Below, one piece after another: positions 44,061 through 53,367 of a DNA stretch of 64,000 nucleotides. Every line of letters begins with the position of its first letter. The first letter of the stretch is position 1. The translations under genes and the position numbers were made by a program. Origin of the DNA: Gammaproteobacteria bacterium RIFCSPHIGHO2_12_FULL_63_22 (GTDB taxonomy: Bacteria > Pseudomonadota > Gammaproteobacteria > Xanthomonadales > Xanthomonadaceae); contig MGYJ01000090.1 of NCBI GenBank assembly GCA_001801685.1, forward strand, positions 79,253 through 143,252, given 5' to 3'. The notes beneath the pieces were generated by a model that saw nothing but the letters and a program-made list of their open reading frames with translations, was not told the origin of the DNA and ran no database searches.

Positions 44061-45080
44061 GTGTTGCCGAGTCTGTCGAACCTGACTGGATTCGTGGCCG
44101 CGGCCATTGCGAGTGGACTGCTGACGGCGGCATGGATCCACTTCGCGAACCGTAGGCAACTCCTCGACCTGCCGGGCGCGCGGCGCGTGCACGATATTCC
44201 CACGCCACGTGGAGGCGGAATTGGCATCGCCTTGCTGCTGACCGCCACCTTGGCATGGCTCGATTCGCTGGAGATTCATCAGCCTTCGCTGGGGTGGGCC
44301 GCGGCGGGAATCGCGTTGTTTTCCGCGCTCGGCTTGTTCGACGACATTCGGCCGCTTCGGGCCCTGCCCAAGCTCGTCGTGCAATTGTTCGCAGCGGCGA
44401 TGCTGGTATCAGTCATTCAAGCACCCATCGAACTGGGCTGGCTGGCCTGGCCGATTGCCATCCTGGCATGCGCCTACACGGTCAACCTGTTCAACTTCAT
44501 GGATGGCAGCAACGGCCTGGTGGCCGTGCAGGGTCTCGTCATTTCGCTGGCTGTCGCGTGCTGGCCGGGCCAGGTCGGATGGCTCTCCGTAACAGGCTTC
44601 GTGATGGCCGGGGCCTGCGCCGGATTTCTGCCATTCAACCTGCCCAGGGCTCGGGTGTTCCTGGGCGATGTTGGCAGCCACGCCATTGGCGCGGGGGTTT
44701 TCGCACTTCTCCTGCTGTCCTGGAGCCAATCAGTGCTGGGGCTGGCGGAGTGTCTCCTGTTCGCCACGCCCGTCCTGATCGACACCGGCTACACACTGGT
44801 CCGCCGCGCCCTGGCCGGGCGTCCTGTCTGGCGCGCCCACCGCGAACACCTTTACCAATACGCTGTCCGGAGTGGGCACAGTCATCTCGCCATTTGCCTC
44901 GCCTATGCTGCGTGGACCACAATCTCGATAGGTTTGGCCGCAATTGGCCTAAGTTTTCGTTCAAGTTTGGTTATGTGGTCTTTGTTTATCCTGAATTGGA
45001 CCGCAGGAACCGCGATCTATTGCGGAATGAGGCGACATTGGTTGACTGCACGGATGCGCAGGGGAACGACGCGTGAATAA
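44061..45080 (+). CDS. WecA/WbpL-family undecaprenyl-phosphate sugar-1-phosphate transferase
   Basis: A 339-residue multi-pass membrane enzyme of the glycosyltransferase 4 / MraY-WecA family, which loads the first sugar phosphate onto undecaprenyl phosphate. Catalytic motifs are present: LFDDIR (Asp94, Asp95), NLFNFMDGSNGL (Asp148), FLGDVGSH (Asp203) and the substrate-linked HREHLYQ. The N-terminal RRVHDIPTPRGGGIG is typical of WbpL-like enzymes rather than WecA. It starts at a GTG immediately after lapB and overlaps the WbpM-like gene by 8 nt. It likely starts O-antigen or exopolysaccharide synthesis with an N-acetylated 6-deoxysugar made by its neighbour. Confidence 0.92.
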   Translation: MLPSLSNLTGFVAAAIASGLLTAAWIHFANRRQLLDLPGARRVHDIPTPRGGGIGIALLLTATLAWLDSLEIHQPSLGWAAAGIALFSALGLFDDIRPLRALPKLVVQLFAAAMLVSVIQAPIELGWLAWPIAILACAYTVNLFNFMDGSNGLVAVQGLVISLAVACWPGQVGWLSVTGFVMAGACAGFLPFNLPRARVFLGDVGSHAIGAGVFALLLLSWSQSVLGLAECLLFATPVLIDTGYTLVRRALAGRPVWRAHREHLYQYAVRSGHSHLAICLAYAAWTTISIGLAAIGLSFRSSLVMWSLFILNWTAGTAIYCGMRRHWLTARMRRGTTRE

Positions 45081-46959
45081 GCGCTGGCCATGGCTGTCCA
45101 AATTGCCGCGCTTGCTCGTAGTGATGCACGACCTGTCCATGGTGGTGCTGACCTGGATGCTGCTCCGCTGGCTGGCCGGCCAGGCGGGGGCGCCGCCCTC
45201 GACCTTCCTTTTGCAGGAACTGGCCATCGTCGTGCTGGTACAGGGCATCGTCTTCTGGCGCGTCGGCCTGTATCGCGGGGTCTGGCGCTTCGCCAGCATG
45301 CCCGACCTCGTCAATATCGCGAGCGCCGCCTTCATAGGCCTGTTGCTGATCGTCCCCATCTTCATGGTCCTTGGAATGCTGCCCCAGGTGCCGCGCCGGG
45401 TCCTGGTGCCTTATCCGCCGTTCCTGATCGTCGGGCTGGGGCTGCCACGACTGGTTTACCGGCTCTGGAAGGACAACAGCCTCGCCCTGTCGCGCAAGGC
45501 CGACGCCACGCGCGTCCTCATCCTCGGGGCAGGTCGCGCCGGTGAGATGTTGCTGCGTGAACTCCGCGCGCAGGACCGCTATCACCCGGTTGGATTGCTT
45601 GACGACACGCGGGTGCTGAAGGGCGCCAAGATCCAGGGCGTGCAGGTGCTTGGCACCCTCGACGAACTGGCCCGGGTGGCGCGCGAAACAGCGGCGACGC
45701 TGCTGGTCATCACGATGCCGTCCGCCAACGCCGCGCAGATGCGCCGGGTGGTGGAGCTGTGCGATTCGACCGGCTTGCCATTCCGCAAGGTTTCGCGACT
45801 CACCGACCAGCTCGAACACAGCCAGGGCGGGTTCGAACTCCGCGAAGTTGCGATCGAAGACCTGCTCGGCCGCGAGCCCGTCCAGTTCGACTGGCAACTG
45901 GTGCGGGAATATTTTGGATCACGGGCGGTGATGATCACCGGGGCCGGCGGCTCCATCGGCTCCGAACTGGCACACCAGTGTGCGCAGGCCGGGGTCGCTC
46001 GGCTGGTACTGCTGGAGCGCGACGAACAATCACTCGAGGAGGTTACCCGCGCGATCCGCAACGATTTCCCGGGCCTGTTCCTGCAACCCGTGCTCGCGGA
46101 CTGCGTTGACTCCGCCGCTTACCGAAGCGTGCTGCAGGGTGTCGATTTCGTCTTCCATGCCGCCGCCTGCAAGCAGGTGCCCATGCTCGAAGCGCAGGTG
46201 CGGGCAGCCATGCGCAACAATGTGCAAGTGACCGCCGTCGTGGCGCGCGCGTGCCGCGCAGCCAATGTGCGCAATTTCGTATTGATTTCCACCGACAAGG
46301 CGATCGAGCCGGTTAGCGTGCTGGGTGCCAGCAAGCGGCTGGCCGAGCTGGCCTGCCAGGCATTGTTCGTTGATGGCCCGACGTCGCTGGCCATCGTCCG
46401 GTTCGGCAACGTGCTCGATTCTGCCGGCAGCGTGGTGCCGCTCTTCCGCGAACAGATCGCGCGCGGCGGACCGGTCACCGTGACCCATCCGGACATCACG
46501 CGCTACTTCATGACCATCCCCGAGGCCTGCCAGCTGATTTTGCAGACCACGCACCTGTCGCCCGCCACCACGTCGGTCTTTACCCTGGACATGGGCCAGC
46601 CCGTGGCCATCCGCGAGCTGGCCGAGCAGATGATCCGCCTCGCAGGCAAGCATCCCGGCACCGACATCGCCATCGAATTCACCGGGTTGCGCCCTGGGGA
46701 GAAACTGCACGAAACCGTCCTGCACCCCGAAGAACGCTATGCCCAGACGGTGAATGCCCGCGTCTTGCGCTCCGAGCCGCGCGCCGTCGATCCTTCGGTG
46801 ATGGCCCGCACCCTCGAGCGCCTGGACGCGTTGCTGAAGTCCAGCGATGGCGATGACGCGTTCAAGGCTTTCCTGCGCGAAACGGTCCATGATTACCGAC
46901 CGGCCGGCAAGAATGTCGTGTCGATATCCAGTCACCACAAGGCACAAATCCATCGATGA
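45073..46959 (+). CDS. WbpM-family nucleotide-sugar 4,6-dehydratase
   Basis: A 628-residue membrane protein: four N-terminal helices (about 10-130), a CoA-binding-like Rossmann domain (about 145-270, LILGAGRAGEMLLREL) and a SDR dehydratase domain (about 285-590) with ITGAGGSIGSELA, LISTDKAIEPVSVLGASKRLAEL and LRPGEKLHE. WbpM converts UDP-GlcNAc to its 4-keto-6-deoxy derivative. The catalytic position that is Tyr in most SDRs and Met in WbpM is Leu417 here (LGASK421). The start overlaps the preceding transferase; the stop overlaps galU by ATGA. Strong family match; substrate is inferred. Confidence 0.92.
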   Translation: MNKRWPWLSKLPRLLVVMHDLSMVVLTWMLLRWLAGQAGAPPSTFLLQELAIVVLVQGIVFWRVGLYRGVWRFASMPDLVNIASAAFIGLLLIVPIFMVLGMLPQVPRRVLVPYPPFLIVGLGLPRLVYRLWKDNSLALSRKADATRVLILGAGRAGEMLLRELRAQDRYHPVGLLDDTRVLKGAKIQGVQVLGTLDELARVARETAATLLVITMPSANAAQMRRVVELCDSTGLPFRKVSRLTDQLEHSQGGFELREVAIEDLLGREPVQFDWQLVREYFGSRAVMITGAGGSIGSELAHQCAQAGVARLVLLERDEQSLEEVTRAIRNDFPGLFLQPVLADCVDSAAYRSVLQGVDFVFHAAACKQVPMLEAQVRAAMRNNVQVTAVVARACRAANVRNFVLISTDKAIEPVSVLGASKRLAELACQALFVDGPTSLAIVRFGNVLDSAGSVVPLFREQIARGGPVTVTHPDITRYFMTIPEACQLILQTTHLSPATTSVFTLDMGQPVAIRELAEQMIRLAGKHPGTDIAIEFTGLRPGEKLHETVLHPEERYAQTVNARVLRSEPRAVDPSVMARTLERLDALLKSSDGDDAFKAFLRETVHDYRPAGKNVVSISSHHKAQIHR

Positions 46960-47834
46960 GTTTCAGGATCCGCAAGGCCGTTTTTCCAGTGGCAGGCCTG
47001 GGTACCCGCTTCCTTCCCGCGACCAAGACGGTCCCGAAGGAAATGCTTCCGGTCATAGACAAACCCCTGATCCAGTACGCGGTCGACGAAGCCGTGGAAG
47101 CGGGTTGCGACACGATGGTGTTCGTCACCAATCGCTACAAGCACTCCGTCGCCGATTATTTCGACAAGGCCTACGAGCTCGAACAGAAGCTGGAAAAGGC
47201 GGGCAAGAGTGAACTCCTCAGCCTGATCCGGGATGTGCTTCCACCCAAGGTGCGCGCAGTTTTCGTCACGCAGGCCGAAGCGCTTGGCCTGGGGCATGCG
47301 GTGCTTTGCGCCAGGCCCGTGGTCGGCGACGAACCCTTCGCCGTCCTGCTGGCCGACGACCTGATCTGGAATCGCGGCCCCGGTGCACTCAAGCAGATGG
47401 CCGACCTGGCGGAACGCGAGTCGAGCAGTGTCATTGCCGTGCAGGATGTGCCGCGCGACCAGACCGGCAGCTACGGCATCGTCGCGACCCGTGAATTCAG
47501 CGACCACTTCGGCGAAATCACCGCCATTGTCGAGAAGCCAAAGCCTGATGTGGCGCCAAGCAACCTGGCTGTGGTCGGCCGCTATGTGCTGAGCAGCAGG
47601 ATCTTCCCGCTACTGGAAAACACGCAGGCTGGCGCAGGTGGCGAGATCCAGTTGACCGATGCTATTGCCGCGCTGCTTCGCGAAGACCGGGTGCTGGGTT
47701 ATCGCTTCCAGGGTCGCCGCTTCGATTGCGGTAGCCATATCGGACTGGTCGAGGCGACCATCCAGTACGCGCTCGACCACGAGGACCTCGCCGGACCCGC
47801 GCGTGCCTACATGCTGGATGCGCTGAGCCGCTGA
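46956..47834 (+). CDS. galU: UTP-glucose-1-phosphate uridylyltransferase
   Basis: A 292-residue nucleotidyltransferase that makes UDP-glucose from glucose-1-phosphate and UTP, a precursor for LPS and exopolysaccharides. It begins IRKAVFPVAGLGTRFLPATKTVPKEMLPVIDKPLIQYAVDEA (nucleotide-binding loop and catalytic Lys), contains EALGLGHAVLCARP and AGAGGEIQLTDAIAALL, and has the normal length. It is the last gene of the lapA-lapB-transferase-dehydratase-galU run, all overlapping or nearly so. Confidence 0.97.
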   Translation: MSFRIRKAVFPVAGLGTRFLPATKTVPKEMLPVIDKPLIQYAVDEAVEAGCDTMVFVTNRYKHSVADYFDKAYELEQKLEKAGKSELLSLIRDVLPPKVRAVFVTQAEALGLGHAVLCARPVVGDEPFAVLLADDLIWNRGPGALKQMADLAERESSSVIAVQDVPRDQTGSYGIVATREFSDHFGEITAIVEKPKPDVAPSNLAVVGRYVLSSRIFPLLENTQAGAGGEIQLTDAIAALLREDRVLGYRFQGRRFDCGSHIGLVEATIQYALDHEDLAGPARAYMLDALSR

Positions 47835-47885
47835 ACTCCGCCGGGTCGCCGATCACGACCCGCGCACGGCCGCGCAATGCGTTTC

Positions 47886-48332
47886 TCAGGCGGCCCAGAA
47901 CAACCAGACGGCCCAGGCGCAAAGGGACACTGCCAACACGCCCAGCGCGATCGCAGTGGCCTTGAGTTGGCTGACCAGCGAATCCGCTGAAGTCAGGTAG
48001 CGGATGCGCACGTCGGCCGAGGTGCGCATTGAATTCGGTGGCCAGCGTCGTTCAGAACTGCTGGCCAGCGCCATCCTGTAAAGCCACTGCGCAAAGCCGG
48101 CGGACGCCGCGCCCAGTACCAGGCACAGGCCCGCCAGGAGGCGATGCAGCCAAGCCTGGTAAAAATACAGGTCGCCGGTACCAGCGCTGGCGCTGATCTT
48201 GCGTAGCCACCACTGCAAGCCGACCAGCAGAATGACGCCGAGCACGACGGTGATGGCAAGCCAGACTTGCATCTGGCGCCGATACGCAGGGTCAGCGCGG
48301 TGGAACTCCCCGTTATTGCCCGGCTGTGCCAT
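47886..48332 (-). CDS. Hypothetical membrane protein, three predicted helices
   Basis: A 148-residue protein with three hydrophobic helices (about 25-43 LAITVVLGVILLVGLQWWL, 65-85 and 124-146). A YQAWLHRLLAGLCLVLGA segment follows the first helix. I do not recognise a family. It is convergent with galU (51-nt gap), starts 100 nt downstream of the thiolase stop on the same strand, and may be co-transcribed with the fad genes or separate. Confidence 0.65.
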   Translation of the reverse strand: MAQPGNNGEFHRADPAYRRQMQVWLAITVVLGVILLVGLQWWLRKISASAGTGDLYFYQAWLHRLLAGLCLVLGAASAGFAQWLYRMALASSSERRWPPNSMRTSADVRIRYLTSADSLVSQLKATAIALGVLAVSLCAWAVWLFWAA

Positions 48333-48432
48333 GCGTCTCCCTTCGCGACGAACGGCACCATGCTAGCGCCTGTGCCAGAAAAAGCCACGGCCATCGAACC
48401 GGCCGCTTGCTACCGCGCATCGGCCCTTGTCC

Positions 48433-49629
48433 TCAGAGCGACTCGAAGATGCCCGCTGCGCCCATGCCGGTACCGATGCACATCGTGACCATGCCGTACT
48501 TCTGTTTCCGGCGCTGCAGGCCATGGGTCAGCGTGGCAACGCGCACTGCACCGGTAGCGCCCAGCGGATGGCCGAGCGCAATTGCGCCGCCCAGCGGATT
48601 GACCTTGTCCGGATCCAGTCCCAGGTCGCGGATGACGGCGAGTGCTTGCGCTGCAAACGCCTCGTTCAATTCGATCCAGTCGATCTGGTCCCGCGTCAAA
48701 CCCGCCTGCTTGAGTGCCTTCGGAATGGCTTCCTTCGGACCGATGCCCATCACTTCGGGCTTCACGCCCGCTACTGCAAAGCCGACGAAGCGCGCGATCG
48801 GGGTCAGGCCGTAATCCTTGATCGCCTGCGCGGAAGCCAGCAGCACGGCGCCCGCGCCATCCGACATCTGCGAGCTGTTGCCGGCCGTCACGCTGCCGCC
48901 ATTGCGGAATACCGCCCGCAATTTCGCCAGGCCTTCGGCGCTGGTGTCGGCGCGGGGACCTTCGTCATTGCGGACGAGGATCTCGCGGATGGCCACGGTA
49001 TTGCCACCGAGCACCGGCTGCCGCGCGATCACCTTGTAGGGGCTGATCTCGGAAGCGAATTCTCCGTTGGCGATTGCCGCCAGCGCACGCTGGTGGGAAA
49101 CGAGCGCAAAGGCATCCTGGTCCTCGCGCGAAACTTTCCACTGCTCGGCGACCTTTTCGGCAGTGATGCCCATGCCGTAGGCGATCGCGACATGCTCGTT
49201 CTCGAACACGCTGGGCGTCATCGCGACTTTGTTGCCCATCATCGGCACCATGCTCATCGATTCAACGCCGCCGGCGAGCATCAAGTCCGACTCGCCGAGC
49301 CGGATCTTGTCAGCGGCCAGCGCAACGGCCTGCAGGCCCGACGAACAGAAACGATTGATGGTCTGCGCGGCGACGGAGTCGGGCAGGCCGGCGAGCAGCG
49401 CGCCGATGCGCGCCACATTCATGCCTTGCTCGCCCTCGGGCATGGCGCAGCCAATGATCACGTCGTCGATTCGGCGAGTGTCGATGCCGGGCGCCTGGGC
49501 AACGACGGACTTCAGGACATGCGCGAGCAGGTCGGCGGGGTGGGCGTTGCGGAAGGCGCCGCGGGGGGCCTTGCCCACCGGCGTGCGGGTGGCGGCAACG
49601 ATGTAGGCATCCTGGATTTGCTTGGTCAT
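48433..49629 (-). CDS. fadA: Acetyl-CoA C-acyltransferase (thiolase, beta-oxidation)
   Basis: A 398-residue thiolase that splits 3-ketoacyl-CoA into acetyl-CoA and a shortened acyl-CoA. It begins KQIQDAYIVAATRTPVGKAPRGAF, has the nucleophilic Cys in INRFCSSGLQAVALAADKI (about residue 92), the His of GGAIALGHPLGATGAVR and the second Cys in VTMCIGTGMGAAGIFE. It lies 3 nt after the multifunctional HAD/ECH gene, the usual two-subunit beta-oxidation pair. The name fadA is given by function and pairing; it could equally be called fadI. Confidence 0.93.
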   Translation of the reverse strand: MTKQIQDAYIVAATRTPVGKAPRGAFRNAHPADLLAHVLKSVVAQAPGIDTRRIDDVIIGCAMPEGEQGMNVARIGALLAGLPDSVAAQTINRFCSSGLQAVALAADKIRLGESDLMLAGGVESMSMVPMMGNKVAMTPSVFENEHVAIAYGMGITAEKVAEQWKVSREDQDAFALVSHQRALAAIANGEFASEISPYKVIARQPVLGGNTVAIREILVRNDEGPRADTSAEGLAKLRAVFRNGGSVTAGNSSQMSDGAGAVLLASAQAIKDYGLTPIARFVGFAVAGVKPEVMGIGPKEAIPKALKQAGLTRDQIDWIELNEAFAAQALAVIRDLGLDPDKVNPLGGAIALGHPLGATGAVRVATLTHGLQRRKQKYGMVTMCIGTGMGAAGIFESL

Positions 49630-49632
49630 GGG

Positions 49633-52002
49633 TCAGTTCCTCAACGGCTTGCCGTTCTTGAGCATGTAGGCGATGCGTTCCTGGGTCTTGGGCATCAGCG
49701 CCAGGGCGACGAAATTTTCGCGTTCAAGTTTCAGCAGCCATTCCTCGTCCACCAGGGAGCCGCGATCGACATTGCCGCCGCACAGGCAGGTGGCGATGCG
49801 CGTTGACACCTCCATGTCGTGCTCGGAAATGAAGCGGCCCTCCAGCATGTTCACCAGCATCATCTTGAAAGTGGCGATGCCGACATCGCCCGCAACCGGG
49901 ATCTGGCGCGGCGGCAGGGCCGGGCGATAGCCCGACTCCGCCATGGCTCGTGCCTGTTCACGCGCAACATGCAGCAACTCGTACTGGTTGAAGACGACGA
50001 TGTCCGACTCGCGGGCCAGCTTGAGTTCCTTGGCTTCCAGCGCGGACGCCGAGACCTTGCCCATGGCGACGGTTTCGAAGTAGGGCTTGAGCCCGGCAAA
50101 CACATCGCCGCCTGGCCCCGCCGCGAGTCCGACCCGCGTCGCGATCTCTTTCAAGCCACCACCTGCAGGCAGCAGGCCCACACCGGCTTCGACCAGCCCG
50201 ATGTAACTTTCCAGCGAATACACGGTACGGGCCGTATGCATCTGGAACTCGCAGCCGCCACCGAGCGCGAGACCGCGCACCGCCGCGACCACCGGTACCA
50301 GTGCGTACTTGATGCGCTGGCTGGTGGCTTGGAAATTGGCGACCATTGCTTCGAATTCGTCGATCTTGCCGGCCGCCAGCGATGCCATCGCGCCCGACAG
50401 GTCGGCACCCGCCGAGAACGGCTCGCGGTTCTGCCAGATCACCAGACCCTGGAAATCCTTCTCGGCCACGTCGATGGCCTGCTGGACGCCGGAGATCACG
50501 CCGTCGCCGACGGTATTCATCTTGGTCTTGAAGCCGAGCACCGCGATGCCATCGCCGTCATGCCACATCCGCACGGAATCCGTTTCGAAAACGGTCTCGC
50601 CGGGCGCGAATACTTCGCCCAGCACCGGATCGGGAAAACGCTGGCGTTTGTAAACGGGATTGCTCGAGCGTGCGACAGCGCCGCCGGAAGCCGGACTGAA
50701 GCTGCCCACCGCCTCATGCACGCCTTGGCGGCCGTCCACGGCCCATGCGGGCAGGGCAGCGCCGGACATGGCCTTGCCGGCTGCGATGTCTTCCTGGATC
50801 CATCCCGCCACCTGCTGCCAACCCGCCGCCTGCCAGGTTTCGAACGGGCCGAGATTCCAGCCGTAGCCCCAACGAATGGCCAGATCGACGTCGCGTGCCG
50901 TGTCGGCGATGGATGCCAGATGGAAGGCGCTGTAGTGGAACAGGTCGCGGAAGCAACTCCAGAGGAACCGCGCCTGCGGATGCTCGGACGCGCGAAGCTT
51001 TGCGAACTTCTCGGCCGGATTCTTCAGCTTGAGGATTTCGACTACCTCAGGCGCCGCTTCGCCCGTGGCCGGACGGTAGTCCTGCGCCTTCAGGTCGAGT
51101 ACCACGATGTCCTTGCCGCGCTTTTGAAAGATGCCCGCGCCGGTCTTCTGGCCGTGCGCGCCCTTGGCGATCAAAGCCTGCAGCCAGTCCGGCGCCTTGA
51201 AGTAGGCATGCCACGGATCGTCCGGAAGCGTATCGGCCATGGTCTTGATGACATGCGCCATGGTGTCGAGCCCGACCACGTCCGAGGTCCGGTAGGTGGC
51301 TGACTTCGGGCGCCCGACGAGCGGGCCGGTCAGGGCATCGACCTCGTCGAATCCAAGGCCAAAGGCCGCGGTGTGGTGCAGGGTCGACAGGATCGAGAAC
51401 ACGCCGATCCGGTTGCCGATGAAGTTGGGTGTGTCCTTCGCGTAGACAACGCCCTTGCCCAGGGTCGTCACCAGGAAGGATTCCAGGCCTTCGAGTACCG
51501 AGGCATCGGTCGAGGCGCAGGGAATCAGTTCGGCCAGGTGCATGTAGCGGGGCGGGTTGAAGAAATGCACACCACAGAACCGATGGTGAAGTGATTCGTC
51601 AAGAACCTCGGCTAACGCATTGATTGACAAGCCAGATGTGTTGGACGCGAGGATCGCATGCGGGGCTACGAAGGGCAGGATCTTGGCGTACAGGTCCTTC
51701 TTCCAGTCGAGCCGCTCGGCGATCGCCTCGATGATCAGGTCGCAGCCCTTCAGCAGCTCGAGGTGCTCTTCATAGTTGGCCGGGGTGATGGCCGCGGCAC
51801 GGTCCTTGGCTGCCAGCGGGGCAGGCGAGAGCTTGCCGAGGTTGGCGATGGCCTTGTGCACGATGCCGCTCTTGTCACCCTCCTTGGCGGGCAGGTCGAA
51901 CAGCACCGTGTCCACGTTGGCGTTGACCAGGTGGGCGGCGATCTGCGCGCCCATCACGCCGGCGCCGAGCACGGCAACCTTGCGGATTCGAAGTTGGGAC
52001 AT
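49633..52002 (-). CDS. 3-hydroxyacyl-CoA dehydrogenase / enoyl-CoA hydratase (fatty acid oxidation multienzyme)
   Basis: A 789-residue bifunctional beta-oxidation enzyme. The dehydrogenase comes first (about 7-300): VAVLGAGVMGAQIAAHLVN, then the HAD catalytic region VHFFNPPRYMHLAELIPC and GNRIGVF; the crotonase domain is C-terminal (about 480-700): FSAGADLSGAM and AAVRGLALGGGCEFQMHTARTVYS. This order is the reverse of FadB/FadJ and matches FadN-type enzymes, including the characteristic ~790-residue length. It follows the PsrA-like regulator gene (72 nt) and precedes the thiolase. Confidence 0.94.
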   Translation of the reverse strand: MSQLRIRKVAVLGAGVMGAQIAAHLVNANVDTVLFDLPAKEGDKSGIVHKAIANLGKLSPAPLAAKDRAAAITPANYEEHLELLKGCDLIIEAIAERLDWKKDLYAKILPFVAPHAILASNTSGLSINALAEVLDESLHHRFCGVHFFNPPRYMHLAELIPCASTDASVLEGLESFLVTTLGKGVVYAKDTPNFIGNRIGVFSILSTLHHTAAFGLGFDEVDALTGPLVGRPKSATYRTSDVVGLDTMAHVIKTMADTLPDDPWHAYFKAPDWLQALIAKGAHGQKTGAGIFQKRGKDIVVLDLKAQDYRPATGEAAPEVVEILKLKNPAEKFAKLRASEHPQARFLWSCFRDLFHYSAFHLASIADTARDVDLAIRWGYGWNLGPFETWQAAGWQQVAGWIQEDIAAGKAMSGAALPAWAVDGRQGVHEAVGSFSPASGGAVARSSNPVYKRQRFPDPVLGEVFAPGETVFETDSVRMWHDGDGIAVLGFKTKMNTVGDGVISGVQQAIDVAEKDFQGLVIWQNREPFSAGADLSGAMASLAAGKIDEFEAMVANFQATSQRIKYALVPVVAAVRGLALGGGCEFQMHTARTVYSLESYIGLVEAGVGLLPAGGGLKEIATRVGLAAGPGGDVFAGLKPYFETVAMGKVSASALEAKELKLARESDIVVFNQYELLHVAREQARAMAESGYRPALPPRQIPVAGDVGIATFKMMLVNMLEGRFISEHDMEVSTRIATCLCGGNVDRGSLVDEEWLLKLERENFVALALMPKTQERIAYMLKNGKPLRN

Positions 52003-52074
52003 GGTTTGCTCCGAGGGATGTAACGAATGGTTCGGTGGATCGAGGGGTGCGCCGCAACGCGTGCGAAGCGGCTG

Positions 52075-52692
52075 TCAGGCCGCGCGAAGCCCGGCGGCGG
52101 CAAACCGGATCAGGTGTTCGGCGGCCTTGTCGCAATGGGTTTTTTCCGACACGCCTGCGGGCCGGCGAATCAGGCCGAAATCTGCCATGGCGTAAGTGAG
52201 GGCGCCGGCAACGAAGTCCATGCGCCAATACAGCTCCTCCTTGCCCAGGTTTGGCAGGGAAGGGGCCAAGGCCTTGGCGAATTCACGCAGCACCTGCCCG
52301 TAGTTGTCGGACAGGAACTTGCGCAGGCGGTCGTTCTTTTCGGCATAGGCGCGCGCCAGCACCCGCACGAAAGCCGATCCGTGGCGGTCGAGGGTGAGTG
52401 CGAGCGCGGGCTCGATGAAGGCGGCCAGGATCGGCTCGAGCTCGCCCGGGTGGTCCTCCTGGGCCTGCCGCAGCTGGCTGATGCGGCGGTCGCTCATCTC
52501 GTCCATGCGGCGCCGGAATACCTCGTTGACGAGGTTTTCCTTCGACCCGAAGTGGTAGTTGACGGCGGCAATGTTGACGTCGGCGCGGCTGGTTACCTGG
52601 CGAAGGGAGGTACCCGAAAATCCGTGCTGGGCGAACAGCTCTTCGGCCGCCCCGAGGATGCGGTCCTTGGTGTTGAAATGGGTGGTGGTCAT
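52075..52692 (-). CDS. psrA: PsrA-like TetR-family repressor of fatty acid oxidation
   Basis: A 205-residue TetR regulator with HTH KDRILGAAEELFAQHGFSGTSLRQVTSRADVNIAAVNYHFGSKENLVNEVF, close to Pseudomonas PsrA, which senses long-chain fatty acids and represses beta-oxidation and its own gene. ATG at 52692 was chosen because an upstream in-frame start would leave the operator inside the coding sequence. A PsrA-type palindrome sits 14 nt upstream. It is the first gene of a minus-strand run with the HAD/ECH and thiolase genes, fitting feedback control of fatty acid breakdown. The gene name is an inference from HTH similarity, operator and targets. Confidence 0.83.
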   Translation of the reverse strand: MTTTHFNTKDRILGAAEELFAQHGFSGTSLRQVTSRADVNIAAVNYHFGSKENLVNEVFRRRMDEMSDRRISQLRQAQEDHPGELEPILAAFIEPALALTLDRHGSAFVRVLARAYAEKNDRLRKFLSDNYGQVLREFAKALAPSLPNLGKEELYWRMDFVAGALTYAMADFGLIRRPAGVSEKTHCDKAAEHLIRFAAAGLRAA

Positions 52693-52705
52693 TCCAGCTA
52701 AGCCT

Positions 52706-52727
52706 GATTGAAACAAGTGTTTCAATC
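52706..52727. promoter_or_regulatory. PsrA-type operator upstream of the regulator gene
   Basis: GATTGAAAC-AAGT-GTTTCAATC is a perfect 9-bp inverted repeat with a 4-nt spacer. Its core GAAAC-N4-GTTTC fits the PsrA site described in Pseudomonas (S-AAAC-N2-4-GTTT-S). It lies just before the start codon at 52692, so binding there would autorepress the gene and the downstream fad genes. It also lies 170 nt upstream of divergent ndk. Confidence 0.75.
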
Positions 52728-52899
52728 CTAGATTGGAGTGGGCCCGGGGTCAATGGCCGAAACCGCCGGTCACGAAGTTCCTGTATTCCCGAAACTGGCT
52801 TCGCAATACGGGCTAAGGCCGTGTCCCGAGTAGGGTTTTGTGGTAAATTTCACGGGTTTTCCCCCTCCTTTTCCCTAGAAACCTACCCGGAGCAAGCTC

Positions 52900-53325
52900 A
52901 TGGCGCTGGAGCGCACCATTTCCATCATCAAACCCGATGCCGTCGCGAAAAACGTGATCGGCCAGATCTACGCCCGTTTTGAAGGCGCAGGCCTGAAAGT
53001 CGTCGCCGCGAAGATGAAGCACCTGTCCCGCAAGGAAGCCGAAGGTTTCTACGCCGTGCACCGCGAGCGCCCGTTCTTCAACGCCCTGGTCGAGTTCATG
53101 ACCTCCGGCCCGGTGATGATCCAGGTGCTGGAAGGCGAGAACGCCGTCGCCACCAACCGCGACCTGATGGGCGCCACCAACCCGAAGGACGCCGCGGCCG
53201 GAACCATTCGCGCCGATTTCGCTCAGAGCATTGACGCCAATGCCGTGCATGGTTCGGACAGCCTCGAGAATGCGGCGATTGAAACCGCCTACTTCTTCGC
53301 TGCCACGGAACTGTGCCCGCGCTGA
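52900..53325 (+). CDS. ndk: Nucleoside diphosphate kinase
   Basis: A 141-residue enzyme that balances nucleoside triphosphate pools by phosphate transfer through a histidine. The phospho-acceptor His117 is in [15 protein letters not shown], with the N-terminal [25 protein letters not shown] and substrate-binding region intact. The ATG is preceded by GGAGCAAGCTC. ndk-rlmN-pilF-rodZ is a conserved gammaproteobacterial order. Confidence 0.98.
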   Translation: MALERTISIIKPDAVAKNVIGQIYARFEGAGLKVVAAKMKHLSRKEAEGFYAVHRERPFFNALVEFMTSGPVMIQVLEGENAVATNRDLMGATNPKDAAAGTIRADFAQSIDANAVHGSDSLENAAIETAYFFAATELCPR

Positions 53326-53367
53326 TTGCGCCGCATCCCACCGCCGCACCACTGAAAAGAATCGCCC

